Shown here: in pieces, positions 1 through 12,904 of the stretch | Layout: each line of letters opens with the position of its first letter | Numbering within the stretch: the stretch's first letter is position 1 | From: Schistosoma haematobium | Taxonomy: Eukaryota > Platyhelminthes > Trematoda > Strigeidida > Schistosomatidae | Assembly: GCF_000699445.3 (NCBI RefSeq) | Contig: NC_067197.1 | Location: 21,559,809-21,623,808 of the forward strand | DNA: 64,000 nucleotides | Direction of reading: 5' to 3' | The notes under the pieces: generated by a model | What the model saw: the letters and a program-made list of their open reading frames with translations, nothing else | Told to the model about the DNA's origin: nothing | Database searches by the model: none | Program-made: the position numbers and the translations under genes

Positions 1-1185
1 TGAGGACATTTCTGAACAGTTCACGAGCCCAGTACCAAATACTTTTCGACTGACTATCAACTTTCTTATTCGATAACCAATCGGTGGAACTCCCTACCTT
101 AATACGTTGTTGAAGGGCCATCTATCGACGCGTTCAAATGAACGTTAGATTCTTAATGAAAACAGCAGTTTGCTTCAAAAGGTTTGTTTATTGTTGGTAA
201 CTGCCATTTTCCTAGAAAAAAGCTCGCAACGAGGGCTTAGAAGACAAGAGGGACTTCACAGCTGATGATCAGCAGTTACTATTAGCTGAAATCAGTGTAT
301 CAGAGATTGACAATACTCCCCTTTTAAAACACAAAGGCTTAATTGTCGCTGTTTTATGCTTAATTGAGTGAAATACGCAATTAACCTGTTGAGAGACAAA
401 CATTTTTCTTCCAGAGTCCCGTTAAAATTTAGAAATTTGCTTGGAGGCTTGTTTCTTATTTGTCGTTAGTTAGGTTTGGATCGACTATACAGTTTTCGGA
501 AGAGTTGAGAAGCAGAACACGGCTCAGTGTAAAAATTTCTTTGTTATTGTTATCGTTTACCATGTCATTATCTACAATACCATCTTCAGTACATATTTAT
601 CGCTAATTATGCTGATTTATATAAATCTTACTTTTACAATCGCTTGTGTTTTTCATCCAATTTGCTTTGTAAATCTGGGGGTTCTCTAAGTATCTTTTGG
701 GAGAGAAATACGATTAGAATTTATGTCTTTTTCTTCAAAATAATGGGACGAGTTTTGATTTTTTTCGGAGAATGCTATTCAGTTAGCGACGAAGTACATA
801 TTTTCATAGTCAAACGTTTGACTTTTTTAGCCTTATTTGTTTGTTAACCATGTAAGCAAACAATACTTATATAATTAAGAGAAGTAAGCTCGAAGAATAT
901 TTTCATACTTTGATACAGAAATACAAGGCTTTTACATCGAGTGACAGAGTTCTTTTGCTTAAGTAAAGAAGACTAGTTCAGAAGTCTTTTGTAGTCTCCT
1001 CGTGGATTGACTACAAATGTATGGCTGCAATGTAAACTCGTAACATATAACTTGTACGAAGTAAATAAGTAGCATCATCACTCTTAGAAAAAACGACAAA
1101 ATTCAAAGGTCAGATTAGAAAAACGATGCATATGCCAAGATATGTAAATATCTGAACATTTTCTAGATGATCCACGTACTACTGT
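1..1185. other. AT-rich sequence with no recognised gene
   Basis: I see no convincing coding region, RNA gene or repeat here. The only open frame (644-847, +) is 67 codons, rich in Phe/Ile as expected of translated AT-rich noncoding DNA, and resembles no family I know. Confidence 0.4.
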
Positions 1186-1189
1186 TCTG

Positions 1190-1790
1190 TTAAAAAAGAG
1201 TGGTGAAAGTGGCGGGTGAAGGTCAAAGGAAAATGTTCTTGAGTGCTCTTAGAAGTATGAGGGCGGTTATCACTTCCCAGTTGCCCACACTGCGGAAGGG
1301 TTCTTCTGGTGGTACCTAAAAAGAAAATTGGATTAAGGATGATATAAATGACCTGAGGTCGTGATCGCAATACCTAAGGGACAACTGCTTGAAGCCAACC
1401 ACACACGACCTTTTTGTAGGAAGTTTTCGTGTTAGCTCCGTACTTGTTGAGACCTTATCACCGGAGACGGATATCCGTAGGATAAGGCAAGATGGGCATT
1501 TTTAGGGTCGATCTTTTCTAACCCCACCCCTCCTTGTCGAAAGACAGCATCCTTGCTATGTTTGTTGTCTGAAGAAAACATCTTACTGACGTCACACGTC
1601 TGTACAATCAGCAGTACGACTTCGCCTTCGACCTTTTAGTTTTACCGCCCTTCAACCGACCTGTCTGGCATGGTGGAACCTTGAAGAACGACTGTTCCAG
1701 CCAGTTTGGCTCAATTGGTTCATCACGATAGGCAAGCCAGACCACCACGTCAAGGTAGCAACAACAGTATAAAGTTTTAAAGCAACGTAC
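1190..1790. repeat. GC-richer interspersed repeat segment, probably a retroelement piece
   Basis: This block is clearly richer in G+C than its surroundings and has sharp compositional edges, with stretches such as ATCACCGGAGACGGATATCC and CCCACCCCTCCTTGTCG. It has no long open frame on either strand; the two minus-strand frames (63 and 75 codons) are not convincing. Its character suits an untranslated or decayed part of a schistosome retrotransposon. The family is an inference, because no reverse transcriptase, terminal repeat or target duplication is visible. The edges are approximate. Confidence 0.4.
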
Positions 1791-2924
1791 CAATAAATAT
1801 AAAGCCCTCAGTTTTGTATAACTTGGAGGAAACATTATGTAGCAGCCATCGACAGTTAAATTGTACGGTTCGATATATGCTTATTCTTAAAGTATGCTTC
1901 TATGCCTCGTACCGTTTTGGAGAGCTTTTATTACGAGATGTTTAGAGAAATATATTTTCTGGACTGTAAGTTAAAAAACAACATTATAGTATACTATAGT
2001 TTTAGTCATTACTTTTGATTCGGACAGGTTTTAGTTGGACGTAATGTAGTTGTTAAATGAATATAACTCCGTTGTATCTCGACAACTGTGGGTTGTTTCC
2101 TGCAATAATACCTATAAAAAACCTCTTAATTATCGTTTATTCCCTATTATTAATATTTGTGAGTTTCCATATATTAGCACTCCTCACGGTGATATGGTTT
2201 GTATTGATAATAAAAATTTAAACATCGGCAACAACCCATTTCCAGTTCTCATAAACACTTAATTAGATAGCCTGGTCTTCCATTCCTCACCCACAAAAAG
2301 ATTATTTTAAATCTTTCAAAGGTCAACCAAATGATAATTTATGTAAGTCCCTAAAACGTCGCATTCGATCGCGGGTTCTAAGTTTTACATTGATAAAGAG
2401 GGTCACACATGTTTATGGGTTAAAAACCTCTTGTTTGCAGAAATAAGCCACAAATGACTGTTTTGGTTTTGAAGGAAAGAAATTTATTTACCAGCAGTGT
2501 TACATATAATAAATTTGAAAACAGAATTAAGATCACACAAAATGCAAATAGAAGATGTAAAAAACAAGTAAGAAATCCATCCCATAAGCTATTTTACAAG
2601 TGCCAAAATGAAGAATAACTGTTTTTCTAATTTAATAAACAATTCAGACATTTAAATCATACGTTATTTGATGTTATACATGTTTGAGATGATATGCATA
2701 TATAACTTTCGTAACAGAATAGATAATCTGTGAAGAAGGCAAGAGGTTTTGAACGAGGCCACAACAGTACATAAACAAAATGGATTTGAAACTTTTGTAG
2801 GATGCATTCGGTTATTTACATAGGCTAATAAAATATATTTTGGATATTGTATTTGACTTGGAGAATTTTTCATGATGGTAGCTAATTAATTAATATGCTA
2901 ATAGACAAGGAACCACCGGGAAAT
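1791..2924. other. 3' flank of the ADAP-like gene, no other feature seen
   Basis: This AT-rich sequence lies downstream of the minus-strand ADAP-like gene and should contain its 3' UTR. An AATAAA-type signal on the minus strand occurs near 2485-2495 (TTTATT on the plus strand), but I cannot tell whether it is used. No other gene or repeat is recognised. Confidence 0.3.
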
Positions 2925-3988
2925 TTAAGAAGTTTTGAGGAAGTCCAACGCATTAGTACGCTTTTTAGTCACCATAGCTGCCTGTTTGTGTTCTGCAAGT
3001 GTCAATGGTATATTCATAATCTTTTGAATAATTTCTAACCATTTTTCCTGTTCTTCTTTTTTGTCAGCAACAAATACGAAAGGACGTGCTGACGTGTGAA
3101 TAGTTAATGGGTACCCATTATGACGGTTCCAACCATCAGGAGTGGTATTTGTTACAGAGTAGCCTTCTTTGTTGGAACCAATAAATAACTCTCCTTTGGC
3201 GAATGGGCTTAATGGGTTATCGGTATATAAGAAATGACGATTCAAAATCATGCACCACCGGCGACGCCAGGCATCGTTCTTGCGTGGTCCCGTTTTAGAG
3301 AGCCAACCAGCCATATCAACGTCTCTAGTTAGCCTTTTACTCAGTTCAGCTGGTGACAGTGTGACACCCATACCACTGAGACCAAGGCATAGACGGTGGT
3401 ACTTGCCTAAACGTATTGCATTGTACCAATTGATTATGGTTCTACTATCTTCGGATCGTATAAACATGTGTCTTGTTGAGCAGTCTTGAACGAACTGAAT
3501 AAGTGCAGTATGTGGTGGGAGACCATAATCCTTAGATGGGATGAATGTAAAATTAAGTCTTTCTAGATCCAGTGATTGTTTAGGTTGTGAATCGGACGGT
3601 TTAATGTAATAACGGAAATAATTGCCTTCAACGGACAGTTCAAAAAAGCGCTCACAAAATGTAGTGGAGTCACGCAACTTTTTCAATAGTACACCTGACT
3701 TAAAAGAACACGCAAATTGACTTTGAGCCCCTCTTGCTATAGCATCGCTGGTAAACTCTTCATGAATGTATTTTGATTTTATGAACGCCTCTCTTAAAAA
3801 AATAGGACATTCAACACCGGGCCATGGACGACGGAAATACACTGGTAGTGATGCTTCTAGATTTTGGTTAATAGCTTTGTTCCCTCCAAACTTCTTCAAA
3901 CGCGACACACTATCATCTGACCAAATAAGGCTATTTTCTTCATCTGTAGAAATCCGTTTTATGTTTCCATTCAGTGTTTGGTGCGAAA
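2925..3988 (-). CDS. ADAP-like ArfGAP with two PH domains, coding exon 2
   Basis: This is the 3' coding exon of an Arf-GAP with dual PH domains (ADAP/centaurin-alpha). These proteins bind phosphoinositides at the plasma membrane and act on Arf GTPases. Numbering on the 401-residue protein: the rest of the ArfGAP domain is at about 48-115, with YFRRPWPGVECPIFLREAFI matching the family's end-of-domain region. PH1 is at about 143-242, starting FKSGVLLKKLRD, with the motif RHMFIRSEDSRTIINWYNAI. PH2 is at about 272-374, containing GWLSKTGPRKNDAWRRRW and FAKGELFIGSNKEGY. The domain order and length (human ADAP1 is about 374 residues) fit the family well. The exon opens after a CTAG acceptor at 3989-3990 and ends at TAA 2927-2925. 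I recognised this by remembered family motifs, not by a search. Confidence 0.88.
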
Positions 3989-4038
3989 CTAGACAGAAAA
4001 ATGACAAATTACCACCAATTATATTCAATGAGACTCAC

Positions 4039-4180
4039 CACCACATAGTTCACAAAGAAAAACTCCATAAGATAAAGATGCATATTTAGTTAGAGCATTA
4101 TGGCAGTCAGCACAGATTTTGTTGCATGGAGAATCTATTTGTTCACGCAGGTTTTTTATGTGTTCATCACAGTTACTCAT
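4039..4180 (-). CDS. ADAP-like ArfGAP, coding exon 1 (zinc finger)
   Basis: This first coding exon (142 nt) is too short to stand out as an ORF. It encodes MSNCDEHIKNLREQIDSPCN followed by the ArfGAP zinc finger, C23-x2-C26-x16-C43-x2-C46, with YGVFLCELC in the usual place. It joins exon 2 across a 50-bp intron (4038-3989, GTGAGT...CTAG), and the split codon gives Val48. Two features are unusual. The residue after His50 is Gln51, where active ArfGAPs carry the catalytic arginine (C-S-G-x-H-R). The aromatic residue before the second Cys pair is Tyr, not Trp. The ATG at 4180 gives an N-terminus of normal family length. I see no in-frame stop for about 100 nt upstream, so an additional upstream exon cannot be excluded. 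Confidence 0.82.
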
Positions 4181-4789
4181 GTTAATACTTAAGTGAACGC
4201 GCGTTTTCAGTATCCAATGTCCAAATTGAAAAATTGGTTTGTCGTAAACTAAGCCTTTAAGTAGACACTTAAATACACAGTGAAAAGCTTTGATAGAGAG
4301 ATAGACGTTTCGTAAATTATCATGCGAGGCAAGTGATATACTTTACAAAACATAAAGCTTAGTCTTTAAGAATTCCAAAATTACTGTTTGTACCACTCAA
4401 GTGGGTGACGAATAACGGAAGTAGAAGTTAAAAATGTGAACCGATCAGTTGATGTCACAGGTTTGCTTCAAATGCAAGGGTATCTGCCCTGTGATGTTGT
4501 ATGCTTTCTACCTTTCAGAATAACATGTTGAGATGTATCTAGGGTGTAATATAGTGATATATAAGTCCTTCTTAGTGGCGATAGCTGTGATGTTGCAGTT
4601 ACTTGAGGGTAATTGGTGTACCTGTCACTATATCTTACCACTGAAATGCCCGGTGTTTGGAAGAGGCAAGATTCTGTTTATATCAAGAAGTACAGTATAT
4701 TCGAATCCTTAATGCTGGAGGAGAAGAGGCAAATCATAGAATAAATTGCTCTGGGAGTTGTAGCAATCGATGTTAAGAATGAATAGAAC

Positions 4790-4875
4790 CTGAAACATCT
4801 GGAAAGAAGAATGGAAGACAGAGTGGGTCGTTGATTGCCTGTCGGTGGTTTATGTCCCATAAGGGTAAACCGCAA
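4790..4875 (+). pseudogene. Possible decayed C-terminal tail of an RTE-type retrotransposon
   Basis: Read on the plus strand, this stretch contains GACAGAGTGGGTCG followed by a segment reading roughly LPVGGLCPIRVNR. That parallels the end of the RTE-type open frame at 61479-62531 ([20 protein letters not shown]). It contains a stop and is short, so at most it is a relic. The similarity was judged by eye between two places in this window. Confidence 0.35.
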
Positions 4876-7800
4876 AGGTGAATAGCTTGATTAAATCCAA
4901 TGTCCGTACATTATTGTCATTTTCAAATATTGAATTTCAACCGAAACTAGATCCCTTTTATACGTATTAATTTTCCGTAGTTTGACTTTATCTTCATATC
5001 TCAAACATGAAAATTAGCCCTTATTCCGGTTCACTATTGAACAAAAATGTATGAGCAGAGATCAAATATGCCTGTTTACTTAATTTTAACTGAGATGATT
5101 TTTAAGATCACAATGAATAACTGTATATACGCTGGTAAAGATAACGTGAGTGTACCCTCAGAACCCTTTTAGGATAATTCTTTAAAATGTTTATTTGCTG
5201 GTATAGCATCAAATAACCTTTGCAAACCAAGAAACGAACAGTGAACGAGCAATTAGTTACCGTAATTGTCTTTGGATTATTTGTCGTGGACTGAGATTTC
5301 GCGACACATGTCCAGCTTTCCTGAAATTTCGGGAAAACTTCAAATGGAAGATCTGAATAGACCTAAAAGGCAGCTTTTTGAACCTTATTGTTCATGTGTA
5401 GCTGGTGACCGGAAAATACATGTTCTCAACCTTAGGAAAAATCACTGTGCTGACTACTATGTAGCTTATACTAGAAATATTATGTATTGCTATTAAACCA
5501 TTTTATTTGTGCTTTATCTGTTGGCTTAGTTATCTAAAACTATGAATTTCACACTTTGACCAGTGTAATGAGATCATTTTTCGTCCAACCAATAGTCTCC
5601 ATTCATTTGAAATGAGCAGAATTAGTGTGACCGTAGAATTATGGTCTATCTCTGTATTAATGGTACTATAATAATAGACCTTATCCTAACATTGTAAAAT
5701 TTACCTAATCTATAAGATCTTAAGTAGAAGTCGTACCATAATCTACCCTCATTCATCCCATCGTATCCACCAGCAATATAATATTTAGCTATTCTAAAGA
5801 ACGTCCTTGAGCTGGAGATAAAATTTTACATTTAATGCGAATAGGGACAAGACTAGGCCATTCCACTTTCACAATTGTTCACACGTTCACCATTACTGAC
5901 CTCCAAGTGATACGTTTTGAATATCAACCTTCTCAGTAATTATATGTTCAGCTTCGAGAATCATATGGTTAGGGACCATCGCACTACATAAATGCCTAGT
6001 CTACGTAACCCATCATTGAAATGTCGGGATTTAATAGCCAACTAGCTTGATACAAGCTAACCTTGTGGCCAGCCCATTTGACTTCCCGAGCACCCTTAAA
6101 AAAGCGACAGAAGCTTATGGGGGTAATATTACTTATTTAGTAAAAAAGAATGAAAAAATAAATAGTTCGATCATGCTACTTCGCTGGCAGTCACTGTTTT
6201 CGACTTGTCAACCTTCGTTAGTCATCCTTCATCTTCATGAATTATGGTGGACTATTCGACGTTCAGGGATCAATCTCTAACATCTGGACGGTCCGGCTTT
6301 AACAATTACTTGGTTGAGTCACGATGATATTTCAATGGCTCTGTAATATTATTCTACGGTTTTATAACAGAAAAAGAATGAAGAAAAATAGTATTTTAAC
6401 TCACTTCTAAACGCTAGTTCTGGTGGAGCTTAAGCTTGAAGATGCCACAGGTATTCGGAGTTTGACAACGCTTTAACCAGTAACACCTAATATGAATCGT
6501 ACCCACCAAGAGAAATCGAAAGGCAGAAGCGAGGAGGTTCGAAGATATATTTGATAGGCTTTTAATATATAGAGAATCGTCCGATCTAATCTGGCTAGTG
6601 ATTGCAAGGGATGTTGAGCACGGCGTTCCTACTCGTGATCTGGTGCGGATGCATGACCGAGCGCCTTCAGTTGGGTGGATCCATTAAGACTAATGTGGTC
6701 AGTATCCAATGTCGAAAACTTACAGAGCTGTCTATTTTGGGGATTTATTTACCGCTACAAGCTTAAATATTTTTACATTCTCAATAAATACTCATTTCAT
6801 AAGGTACTCATAATATGTATCCCACTTAAACACTACTGAAAACCTCCTACTGTTACAAACTGACGACTTGTTGTTATTTCTGTCATTGTCTTTGTTGAAA
6901 ATTATGGTCTTAGTTATCCCTCTGGACTTGTACTCGGTCACCTAAGTATTGTGCACAAGGCCGAAAAAAGTCTGATTAGGTGTATTTTATATGGAACTAC
7001 GTAGCTAATTTAAACTCTTAATCCTAGTGCACATTGGCCCTGGCCTAGGTCGATAAATGTAACTCGACACTGACTTTAATCTCGTCACATCGAAGAAAAC
7101 ATTTATCTTCACTCTAAAGGGAGTCGTTTAGGTATCTTAAGAGACGTGTCCTATTCGTTATCATCATAATTGGTGAATGAGGATATTTCGTGCCTTAAGG
7201 TAGCCCTCGTGCTATTGATAGAAGAAACCAGAGAAGTAGTGAATATGTCTTTATTTCGATCTTCGCGCAGTCACAGTGGAGCGTGGGATTATCTGTTCAG
7301 ACAAACAAAGGCTCTCAACATTCAAGATAATAGGGAATATAACGCTTATAAAAAATAAGGAAGTGAATGAATACTTGAACAATACTGTTTCGGCATAAGC
7401 TTGGTTGTTTGGGGTCAACTCTTAACCAACCAACCTGAGCTGTTACAGATAAATGAAAGAAGTAAAATCTAGAATATATTTGTCCTTGAGTAAATATTTT
7501 AGTAGTTGGATTCACTGGCATGTACAGTAGTAATAAATAATAAGGAACAACTAGCTAGGAGGAACAAAACTGGACTAGGAAAATAGTAGTATTAAGTTAA
7601 CACCAGATTTAGACCTCTCTAACTGAATTGGATTGATACTGACACTACCAATCAAAATCAACAGGAATCGTATTGTAGTGGAATAAATCCAGGAATGAAT
7701 TAGACTGGTTAAATCTGTATTGTATTTGAAATGAATACAAACTGTTCAAAATGCCAACTAATCTACGCATCTCAATTATTTACGGAGAAACAAAATAACA

Positions 7801-9527
7801 GTACGTGATGAACAATAAGATATATAAACAGACAAATAGACAAAGAAATATTGGGGAGATTCACATATGTGGCATTTGAATTAATCACACAACTGAGCAC
7901 AAGTTAATCAATAAAGTTGAACTAATGCATTTGACAGTCACATGTTCAGTTAAATATTGTATTACAAAATGAATGTACAGTTATGCTCATTTAACGTATC
8001 TGTATTAAATCCCATAACCAAACGATGATAAAGAGACTCAATTTGAGTACAAGCCTAGGCTATTTTCCGCAAATTGAGTTTGAAACTGCGAACAACCCTC
8101 ACTATATTGTCATGATCAGTGTAACAGTAATATAAACAGGTGGGAGTACACCCTCTTAAACGCTATTTTGTATATCATAAGCGTCTGTCTGGTGTTTAAA
8201 ATATCTACGTTTGTAATTACAGATTAGATCTTTAGTTCCGCATGATATGATACAATGACGTGTAAGGAATTTCGCCTGATCAATTGAATAGAAATAGTGA
8301 GAAAAAATGAAAGAAAGTCTTACATTTTCACGTCTCTTTCAGTATAAGCAAGACTACTGCGTAGTGATAACGCTAGCTGGATATTCAATACACTGAAGCT
8401 TTAACCCAAAATGAGAATTGAAGTAAATATCGTAGATATCTGGCTTCGCCTCTAACTCTCAGTTCGATGGTATTTTGAATTGCTTCAATGAGATGAAAGT
8501 GACGTTAATGTATTCCTTCTCTTAGTATTGTAGGAAATGAATGTACGCAATAATATGGGAAACACTTATCCAAAACTCTTAATTTAATCATGTGATTCAC
8601 ACTCTGAAAACGAATCTCTCGTGATGATGTTCTGTGTGCTTCATTTATTGTTGTCCAATATTTAACAGCATATCTTTCACTCGGTTTCAAACCTTAACTA
8701 GCTCACAACAAACAATGAAGAATGTGTTACATGTGATTCTATTTAGCTGAGAGTTTAGGACAATTAACAAAAGTAATAGGGTAGATATCATTGTCAAATG
8801 CTTACAAGCTATTTGTTCTGAGGGATTATTTACTGTTACACGTTAACTAGCACACCGAAATAAAAAATTCTGTGAACTTCCATTATTTCATGTTAATATC
8901 GTTATTGGTACTGGTTTTTATTAATTGGCAAAAAGTGGCCAAATATTAGAGATATTCTTATATTCCAATTTGTGAATGTCATTCCTGAACACGCCTGGTG
9001 TTTAGGTAGATAAGTAATCCCAACCTACTCTTATACTTCTAAAGAAATGAACTGTTTCCATCTATTTTCTTCTTGATTCGTGATCTACTTAACTTACGAT
9101 TTGAGATAGAATCTTGTTACCAAGATTTCGTTTTACTTCCTAACGGAGTGCCAATGTTCACGCATAATTTACCTTTAGAAAGATAATAATTTTTCACATT
9201 GGCACGCAAGTGACACAGGCGAAAATAAGTTTGTTTGTTGCTAAATAGTAGTGGAATATTTCCAAAACATTTCTTCAAAACGTAAAGCCAATATAAGCTG
9301 CAAATAATGGTCATATAAGTTTAGGAATCCTATTAAAGTCAAACTATAAGGGCAATCTTGGATAACTGTTGAAATGACCCTGACAAATTCTTGAAACATG
9401 GAACGAATCAAAGAACAGAAAATGTGAACTATCAACTTAAGGTAAAACTATAGAGTTTAGGATTTAAAGTTACACTTACGATTGTGGTTTAATGTTACGA
9501 TCCAGGATTAAGAGGTAAAGTGAGATT

Positions 9528-9640
9528 CAGTCAGTCAGTCAGTCAGTCAGTACAACGTAGAACTTCGTACGTACGTACATCAGTTCGAGTTGCCACACCA
9601 CCTTAGCATAGAGATGCAGTTGTCGATTCAAATCCCGTAG
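9528..9640. repeat. CAGT microsatellite with adjoining interspersed repeat
   Basis: A run of six CAGT units (about 9528-9551) is followed by GTACGTACGTAC, then by a segment ending TCGATTCAAATCCCGTAGTG. The last part resembles a pol III B box (GATTCAAATCC), so this may be the end of another tRNA-derived short repeat. There is no clean A box, so the assignment is tentative. Confidence 0.4.
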
Positions 9641-11047
9641 TGAGATTAAGAGTTATAAAATGAACATCTCCATCAGTGAATTAAAAACTTACCATATTTA
9701 ACCAGATACCTTATTACAAAACTCATAACAATAAATAAATCTCCCTTTCAAGATTTCCTCATACTGAAATTGCACTTAATTCTAAGATTATTATTTGATA
9801 TTGTATTTAAATTACATTACATTAATCCTTACAGAATGTCTGGTTTATAATGTCTCATTTTTAACGCTTTATGAATTATTTAATGGTCAAGAAGTGACTA
9901 AATATTAATGTTCGTTAGTGATAAGTCATTGACGAGACCTCCACCTTACAAGTTTATTCATTAGCATGGAGGTTGATATTTCTTTTGAACCTCCTTTTCT
10001 TGATTATTCAATGAAGAGTAGATAAAACGTAAATGATATATAGTTGATTACTTTTATTTCAATGATTATTGAAAATATCTTGAAATACATATTTAGAGAT
10101 AAACCTGAATAATGCCCAAACTTTTATTGACAACTATGTAACTGTTCTGTACAAATTTATTTAGACAAATTTGAATTATTCTGTTTACATGACAGAAGAT
10201 AGGCAGAGGTTTCTAACGATATGAAACTGACTTGTTAATATAATATTTATGTTTTTACTGTAGGGATCAATAGTAAATGAAGGCACTTTTATAAATAAAT
10301 AAAAATCAAGGAAGTTGATCTATTCATTTTGTTAAACATTTTATTTCTGGTATTTAACATCAAATTTCATTTATTTCATTACATTTTTCATTGACTTCTT
10401 AAATAGAAAGTTATATGTAACAGTGAATGTTCAGTGTTACATGTTGTGCAATTAGTTGTAGAATTATTTAAATAACTGAGGAATAATTAGTCTTGATTTA
10501 ATAAACAAAATGACTTGAATGCCGGTCCATATATATAATTAATGCACACTTGGTGTAAAGTTACATTTTGCCAATTTATATAAGTGATAGTAGTAGGAGT
10601 GGTTTATAAAGAATATTATCACTAAAAATACTGAACAAGAAAACGAAAGACTATATATGTATGTATATAAAGTACTGATTCACCTAAAATATTTTCTGTA
10701 ATATGTATGTATTTAAATATACTGTGTTCTAACCAGGAAAAGATGAATATGAAAAGAGAAAGATTAATTTATGTATAAATTATAAATCTTGTCGAGAGAT
10801 TTAAAGATTAAAACAAATAATAGTACTAGAAGTGAACACTGACCTGAAATCGATAATAAACAGCTTATATTTAAACAAAAGAATAAATTAAATCAGAAAC
10901 AATGGTTACATGTTAATTGAAGTATATTTTATGTTTGTAAGCCCACCGGTTAGTAAAGATTCTCTATCTTTAAGTGATGATCATCAGAGATCTTCAATAT
11001 ATATGCTTAATTGGTCATACAATTGTATAAGGAATAATTTGATATTC

Positions 11048-11992
11048 TTAAAAATTTTGGTGACAGCTCTCAAGTTGATGGAATGATGGATATGATAATG
11101 AACCAGCTAGTGATTTCTTATCTTTAATACTTGATCTACTAACTGGCACATTCGGTTCACTGCAAGTTTTTTTCTGTTCAGTTAATAATTCATTATTATT
11201 TATTGATTTGCAAGTAGATAGATGACATTTTGAAAATTTTAAATTTGAATCAATGTTATCAAATGGATTTAACTTGCTATCCATAGATTTACTATGAACA
11301 AAACCTCTGTCATTTGTATTATACATTACGCAGTCATCATTATCTAATTGATAAACTTCTTCGGAACAAAATTCATTTGATGAAATAGTATTCATTGAAA
11401 CTTTATCATTACTTAAACTTGTCGAAGTTAATACGGATCTAGATCGTTTCAACGTAGACCAAGGACTAACATCAGACGATACACGTTTACGTAAACTCCA
11501 TAAATTGTGTGAAGTGTCTTCAGCATCATTCATTTCGTTAGTTATATGTTGTTGTTGATTATGATGTTGATTATTAAAATTTTGAATATGATGTTGTTGT
11601 GATTTCTGAACAATTGTACACTTTTTACTAACTTCATCTTTTGATTTGTTGTTGTTATTATTATAAGTATTCTGAATATGACCGTTTTCAATGTCGGATG
11701 AACTTATTTCATTCTTATTCATGATAGCTGAAGAAATTGTTGAATCTAGACTGTAATTAGATCCATTATTTAAAAATATACCTGTCGAGTGCTTCTCATC
11801 AATTGGTTCTTCAATTTCAACATTCATTGTTGGAGATGATGAAATGGAATTGGATAATCGTCTATTGAAATCAAGATTAGATTCGAGGGAATTATTATCA
11901 TGATGATTATTATTTATTGTTGTTGGTATAGTACCGTTACTATTTACTGACGTAATATGCGTTTTGTTCTCAACACCTTCATTTTTAACTTT
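11048..11992 (-). CDS. VGLL4/Tgi-like transcription cofactor, coding exon 4 (C-terminal)
   Basis: This last coding exon encodes residues 753-1066 of the predicted protein and ends at TAA 11050-11048. The exon starts after a CTAG acceptor (11994-11993) preceded by a pyrimidine-rich tract. The frame is open through the splice site at phase 0, matching the donor of exon 3. The sequence is low complexity, with Asn, Ser, His and Gln runs, and two basic patches (SLRKRVSSD and LKRSRS) that could serve nuclear import. There is no recognisable folded domain. Starting a 259-codon ORF at the internal ATG (11827) would miss 55 upstream residues in the same frame. Membership in the VGLL4-like gene rests on strand, distance and phase. 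Confidence 0.72.
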   Translation of the reverse strand, partial: KVKNEGVENKTHITSVNSNGTIPTTINNNHHDNNSLESNLDFNRRLSNSISSSPTMNVEIEEPIDEKHSTGIFLNNGSNYSLDSTISSAIMNKNEISSSDIENGHIQNTYNNNNNKSKDEVSKKCTIVQKSQQHHIQNFNNQHHNQQQHITNEMNDAEDTSHNLWSLRKRVSSDVSPWSTLKRSRSVLTSTSLSNDKVSMNTISSNEFCSEEVYQLDNDDCVMYNTNDRGFVHSKSMDSKLNPFDNIDSNLKFSKCHLSTCKSINNNELLTEQKKTCSEPNVPVSRSSIKDKKSLAGSLSYPSFHQLESCHQNF

Positions 11993-12904
11993 CTAGTGAT
12001 CAAGAAATTATGAAAAATAGAAAAATTAAGAAAGTAACCTATTTTTATTTAAAATGAGGTGTAGTGTATAGTTAACATTAAGTAAATAAAAATATCAGTC
12101 ATAGTATAATATGCTCACAGCCTTGCGTTAACCAATCAGGATTAAGGTAGCGCCTCACATATTTTGTGTGAAATTTGAAGTGCAGTGATATATAACATGT
12201 GTTTCATGAATAATGAAGTAAACATTGGCAATACTTGGTTCTTAAAATGCTTGAAATAAAACAGCTATTATGAAACCAAAAAGTAAATTTTAGGTTACAA
12301 AACATAACTGTTACCAAGACAGATTGTATATTAAAGTACTTGATATCATTCATTGTCCAATCGAGTAGTGAGTAAAGCCAGATAATATTCTCCTCTTCAC
12401 ACTCTTACTCTAAATCGAAGCCTCAGGTTTCTCAAGTGTGTAAACAGAATGGTGGCAAATCACTTCACTATACCTGATATCAGTTTGTAATGAAAGACCT
12501 GACCCTGATTTGTGAACCTAACTCGCGAAACTCCAGTTCCACTTTTATTACCTGACCCTAATCTTTTCGCATTATAACTGATATCAGTTTTTGACGAACA
12601 TTCTATAGGGTTATAACCGTAACAATACTACCTTGACTCCTAATATGCATGTATATATGTAAACTTGGTTTTTGTTTTAAATACAAGGGATAATTTGACA
12701 TGTTAGGCTTAATTATTCCTATGAGAGTTGTTATTCCACTTTTATTTCATTGGTTTGTATTGTTAATTGTTTTGTAGCTAACCACCCTTTTCCTGACCGG
12801 TTGATAAGTCGTCCAAGGTCATTAGTATATTATACGTTTACCAAAATGTCCTCACCATGAAGAATCTGACATACACTTACGAGTGATCAATCAATTGTAA
12901 AAAT

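Larger units (their letters stand above)
4181..11047. other. Intergenic region between the two minus-strand genes
   Basis: This is about 6.9 kb of AT-rich DNA between the 3' end of the VGLL4-like gene and the 5' end of the ADAP-like gene. I see a possible RTE-tail relic (4790-4875), a moderately GC-richer patch of unknown origin (about 6520-6720) and a CAGT microsatellite with an attached repeat (9528-9640). The short open frames here (for example 5266-5496 +, 9241-9435 -) have no recognisable motif and are not annotated as genes. The ADAP promoter should lie just above 4180, but no clear core element stands out. Confidence 0.35.

Noticed and set aside
3250..4089. Plus-strand open frames 3250-3489 and 3766-4089
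   Set aside because: They lie antisense to the ADAP-like exon and mirror its coding bias.
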